Virus record (IMG/VR): IMGVR_UViG_3300035703_000047
Coordinates: 24,986 to 88,985 of that record
Reading direction: 5' to 3' (one strand)
DNA from: a virus
DNA length: 64,000 bases
The notes under the pieces were generated by a model, which saw only the letters and a program-made list of their open reading frames with translations, searched no databases and was not told the origin of the DNA. A program made the position numbers and the translations under genes. This document shows, piece after piece, positions 61,317-64,000 of the stretch. Each line of letters starts with the position of its first letter. Positions within the stretch are counted from its first letter, which is position 1.

Positions 61317-61916
61317 TTATTCCCCAACATACCTAGCGATAGATCCCACATATCTACCAGGATTAATAATATTTTTTGTCACATTACTAAATGCACCTAC
61401 AGTAACATGATCGATAATACTTACGTTATTAATAGTGGAGGATTTAAATCCAAACGTACAATATTCTCCGATAAATGTTCTTCCAGCAAGTAATGTTCCA
61501 CCATGTATTACAGATCCTTTACCAATTTCACCATGATGAGGAAGTAAACAATAACACTCTATCCAACAATGATCTTTAACTTCAGAATGATATGCAGTAG
61601 TACTAAACGCGCCGATAAAGACTCCCTTACCTATCTTACAAGTATCAAAGAGTACACACGAGTCATGAACATACGTTACACAATCTAACTCTAAACGATC
61701 TACCTCATCACAGATTCTTTTTCTTAAATTCATATCCAAAGAGAATCCAACGAAATACTGGTAATCAGATTTATTTTTCAGATTCAAGAATGTCTCTGGA
61801 GTAATGATTTCAATTTGATTTTTAGTTTCGAGTAAAAACCACCTCAAAGCTCCATCAGTTAACGAAGATTCCGGATATCCAATAATTCGAATTGGTTTAT
61901 TATTTTCAATAATCAT
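61317..61916 (-). CDS. NeuD-like left-handed beta-helix acyltransferase
   Basis: 199 residues. An N-terminal Rossmann-like part (PIRIIGYPESSLTDGALRWFL) is followed from about 85 by hexapeptide repeats of the left-handed beta-helix (CKIGKGVFIGAF; GEIGKGSVIHGGTLLAGRTFIGEYCTFG; VSIIDHVTVGAFSNV), with a probable catalytic His in PHHGEIG or TAYHSE. This is the layout of NeuD/PglD-type sugar O- or N-acyltransferases. It probably acetylates a sugar made or transferred by the neighbouring enzymes. It ends the 63.6-61.3 kb unit. Confidence 0.85.
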   Translation of the reverse strand: MIIENNKPIRIIGYPESSLTDGALRWFLLETKNQIEIITPETFLNLKNKSDYQYFVGFSLDMNLRKRICDEVDRLELDCVTYVHDSCVLFDTCKIGKGVFIGAFSTTAYHSEVKDHCWIECYCLLPHHGEIGKGSVIHGGTLLAGRTFIGEYCTFGFKSSTINNVSIIDHVTVGAFSNVTKNIINPGRYVGSIARYVGE

Positions 61917-61919
61917 AAA

Positions 61920-63059
61920 TTATTTTTCAGTAAAAGTCACATTGAAATGATTTAAAGCTTCTCTAATTCTTTGACGATTAAAAAGTCTTTGATACTCACC
62001 ATCATGAACAATATTGTCCATTTTAACACAGTTATCTTCAAATCTCTTTTGATTATCATACCACAGTTCTCTAATATTTGTCGAACCGTTTAATAGATGT
62101 TGATTTCTATCGAACGCTGCTGCAAGTCTCTCAAAGTGATCTTCAATTTCATCATAACTATGATCAACAACATCTTCAAAAACATCCACGCCAAAAAAGT
62201 TTTTCATCTCTCTCGCCATTCCAACTCCGTTTATGTAAATTGGAAAATTTTTACCATAAACGGATTGCATTTCCTTTTCACTCAGAACGGGAGTTCCTTC
62301 AAAGAACGTTGTTCCGGTGATAATTTCAAGACCAATTCTTTCATAAATGGGTAATAAATTTGTATTGTAATTATATGTTACTCTTAAATCTTCTTGATTA
62401 AACTTAGGAAGTTTTAACTTATTAAAATCTTTTGATTTAAATTTTACAAGACCTCTTGCAAGATCACTTTTTAATTGATAACTAGGTGGTTTATCGATAT
62501 TTTTATATTGTTCATGTGTTACAAATATTGGACTATTCATATCAAAAGTAATTGCACCATTCTGATGGTAATCTTTTGATAACAGATAACAAACTGCCAA
62601 TACTCGATGTAATTTTGTACTTGAATTAAATGATACCCATCGATTCGTTAAATTTTTCTTTTCACAATGAATCCATTTTTCTTCAATACTTGTAGGAGCT
62701 AAATTCGTTAGATATAAATTCGGAATATCTAATCCTCTTTTATTCAATTCTCTTTGAAGATTAAAATGCGGTGAGGAAATTATAAAATTTTGTTCCGGAT
62801 GATTCTCACAAAATTCTGTTAAACCAACAATATCAGTATTATCTTCAATATCAATAATCGTATCAATAAGATTTAAAATTACAACTCGACTTTGGAAATT
62901 AATTTCATTCAAATCCTCAAAACTTGTTCCATAACCATAAGGACAAAAAACAAGTTGATAACATTCAATATCTTCGTCTACTTCATGTTCATCAAAAAAT
63001 ATTTCAAGCATCTGATTGAAAGATATGCCCGGAATTGAGGATAAGGTTTTAATTTCCAT
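61920..63059 (-). CDS. Probable glycosyltransferase-like protein (379 aa)
   Basis: 379 residues. The C-terminal part has GTTFFEGTPVLSEKEMQSVYGKNFPIYINGVGMAREMKNFFGVDVFEDVVDHSYDEIEDHFERLAAAF, a pattern common in a marine-phage protein group often called glycosyltransferase-like (TEK...P.I..G.......GF..F....D.SYD.I.D...R). The N-terminal half (SRVVILNLIDTIIDI, NFIISSPHFNLQREL) looks like a nucleotide-binding alpha/beta domain. It is 3 nt from the acyltransferase and 1 nt from the oxygenase-like gene, forming one unit. No experimentally defined function is known to me. Confidence 0.65.
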   Translation of the reverse strand: MEIKTLSSIPGISFNQMLEIFFDEHEVDEDIECYQLVFCPYGYGTSFEDLNEINFQSRVVILNLIDTIIDIEDNTDIVGLTEFCENHPEQNFIISSPHFNLQRELNKRGLDIPNLYLTNLAPTSIEEKWIHCEKKNLTNRWVSFNSSTKLHRVLAVCYLLSKDYHQNGAITFDMNSPIFVTHEQYKNIDKPPSYQLKSDLARGLVKFKSKDFNKLKLPKFNQEDLRVTYNYNTNLLPIYERIGLEIITGTTFFEGTPVLSEKEMQSVYGKNFPIYINGVGMAREMKNFFGVDVFEDVVDHSYDEIEDHFERLAAAFDRNQHLLNGSTNIRELWYDNQKRFEDNCVKMDNIVHDGEYQRLFNRQRIREALNHFNVTFTEK

Positions 63060-63060
63060 C

Positions 63061-63651
63061 TTAGTTAAAATACTTTTGGTAAATTTCTTCTTCGTTTGAT
63101 AATCTCATTGTAAGTAAAATTCTTGGTAACTTATCACTTATCACATCAACACCATGAATCTCTTTTACACTATTTAATGTTGGAACATCCAAAACATATC
63201 GATCAACTTCATAGACATCATTCGGATCATACTGATGACCATTTACACCAGACTTAAATGAATGATGTACTGATTCTATATTTTCTCTTTTTGATTTATA
63301 ATAAACAGTCTCTGCACTTGTCTCATTTAATATAGGCCAATGCAATCGAATTCTCCTTTTAATTGAATTATCACCATCTGTATGAAGTGCAATTGCTCTA
63401 ACTTCATCAATGTATACAAAAGACATGTAAGGTACTTCACTTCCAAGTTCTTTTTGAATACATTCAAATAACTCAGGAATATCTTCTTTGAATTTTTTCA
63501 GATCCTCATCAGATATAAAGTTAAAAGAAACTTTCTCAGAAAATTTTTCCTCAGAAGCCCTTACATCTTCAGTTACAAATTTTGTAATGTAAGGAACTAC
63601 TTTTTGTTGTACTTTTTTAAAATCATCAATATCAAGTTTCTTATAATACAT
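63061..63651 (-). CDS. 2OG-Fe(II) oxygenase-like protein (196 aa)
   Basis: 196 residues. The pattern ALHTDGD (H-x-D) near 93-99 is followed by RRIRLHWPILN, and a distal IHGV with PRILLTMRL near 165-183, in keeping with a small cupin-type 2-oxoglutarate/Fe(II) oxygenase with H-x-D...H and a 2OG-binding Arg. It leads the sugar-tailoring unit from a CATAAATA promoter 20 nt upstream. The substrate is unknown. This would be the second oxygenase of the window, unrelated in length and context to the one at 1470-3482. Confidence 0.65.
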   Translation of the reverse strand: MYYKKLDIDDFKKVQQKVVPYITKFVTEDVRASEEKFSEKVSFNFISDEDLKKFKEDIPELFECIQKELGSEVPYMSFVYIDEVRAIALHTDGDNSIKRRIRLHWPILNETSAETVYYKSKRENIESVHHSFKSGVNGHQYDPNDVYEVDRYVLDVPTLNSVKEIHGVDVISDKLPRILLTMRLSNEEEIYQKYFN

Positions 63652-63670
63652 TTCAATCGACTTAAAAAAG

Positions 63671-63678
63671 TATTTATG
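63671..63678 (-). promoter_or_regulatory. Late promoter (CATAAATA)
   Basis: CATAAATA on the minus strand, 20 nt upstream of the 196-aa gene. Confidence 0.65.
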
Positions 63679-63916
63679 GCCATCAAAAAAATTTTTGAGT
63701 GTGGAAGGCTTTTCGAGCGCTTTTTGGGGTCGTTATAGATTAGGGTAGTGAGCGTTTTTTCTTTTAGGGGGCCACCGCGCCCCCGCGCTATACATAAGAC
63801 CGCACATATAACTGCTCAAACTGTCATAAGACCACGAACACCGCTGCTCTTTGAATTCGTATTCGTGTCCCCTCCAATGACACATAAGCCTTCAGAGGGG
63901 ACACACACCGAACACC
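63679..63916. other. GC-richer spacer with hairpins and short repeats
   Basis: No convincing gene. It contains a GGGGGC/GCCCCC hairpin (63767-63784), a perfect 10-bp inverted repeat GTGTCCCCTC/GAGGGGACAC (63865-63904, 20-nt loop), and three copies of CATAAG(A)CC (63793, 63825, 63883). It is visibly richer in G+C than the rest of the window. Confidence 0.5.
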
Positions 63917-64000
63917 TCAGCCACTGGTCTTGAAATACGCAGCGGCATTGCCCTCGATCACAGCGTTCTGTGCATGTGTGGCATGTCCGCTGTAGGACTG
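63917..64000 (-). CDS. C-terminal end of an unidentified gene (partial, right edge)
   Basis: An open frame enters from the right edge and ends at TGA (63917-63919). The last 27 residues read QSYSGHATHAQNAVIEGNAA and finish YFKTSG. It is G+C-richer than the neighbours. Too short to name; no motif is recognised. Confidence 0.5.
   Translation of the reverse strand, partial: QSYSGHATHAQNAVIEGNAAAYFKTSG

Noticed and set aside
63786-63900. Possible tRNA in the GC-rich spacer
   Set aside because: No consistent acceptor stem, anticodon arm or GTTC-type T-loop could be drawn on either strand.
63865-63904. Terminator for the right-edge gene
   Set aside because: The 10-bp inverted repeat follows the stop by 12 nt, but it has a 20-nt loop and no T-tract on the minus strand, so I describe it only as an inverted repeat.

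Overview
The window is part of the genome of a T4-like myovirus, most likely a cyanophage. It is AT-rich, and every convincing gene lies on the minus strand. It carries the T4 core genes gp46, gp47, gp55, uvsW, uvsY, gp6, gp8, gp13-gp23 and gp25 in T4/cyanophage order. It also carries two genes typical of marine cyanophages: a cobS-like AAA+ gene and a DUF3110-like gene between gp47 and gp46. A pelagimyophage is a less likely alternative. I see no tRNA, CRISPR array, insertion sequence or photosystem gene.

In the direction of transcription (high to low coordinates), the layout is as follows. (1) 63.9-60.0 kb: the end of an unidentified gene, a GC-richer spacer, then a sugar/tailoring cassette (oxygenase-like, glycosyltransferase-like, NeuD-like acyltransferase, GT-A glycosyltransferase) and tiny ORFs. 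(2) 59.8-42.3 kb: baseplate wedge genes gp25, gp6, a 4261-residue gp7-position protein and gp8. (3) 42.3-30.7 kb: a 2500-residue DUF4815-type structural protein and a run of probable fibre or baseplate-periphery proteins, in the place of T4 genes 9-12 and wac. (4) 30.7-23.2 kb: neck and packaging genes gp13, gp14, gp15, gp16, a 547-aa domain mosaic, a 58-aa ORF and gp17. (5) 23.1-13.7 kb: gp18, gp19, gp20, gp67-like, an 89-aa protein, gp21, gp22, gp23 and a tube-fold tail completion protein. (6) 13.7-5.4 kb: uvsY, uvsW, a small protein, gp55, gp47, DUF3110-like, gp46, a 59-aa ORF and a CobT-like metallopeptidase/VWA protein. (7) 5.4-0.2 kb: a two-frame gene pair with a canonical -1 slippery site, a 320-aa unknown, a 670-aa AspH-like oxygenase fusion, the cobS-like ATPase, and the start of another gene.

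Regulation is readable. At least 17 minus-strand copies of the T4 late-promoter octamer (NATAAATA) or its cyanophage variant (CTAAATA) lie about 15-40 nt upstream of structural or late genes. gp55, which encodes the late sigma factor that reads them, has instead a good sigma-70 promoter (TTGTCA-17-TATAAT). Intrinsic terminators follow gp23, the CobT-like gene, the cobS-like gene and the 335-aa gene. Two of these abut or overlap the next late promoter.

The observation I rate highest is at 4757-4784. A 201-aa ORF runs into a 94-codon -1 frame through the heptamer GGGAAAG, with a Shine-Dalgarno-like GGAGG exactly 10 nt upstream and the zero-frame stop 3 nt downstream. This looks like programmed -1 ribosomal frameshifting. 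Domain names below are recognised by eye from sequence patterns; no database search was run.
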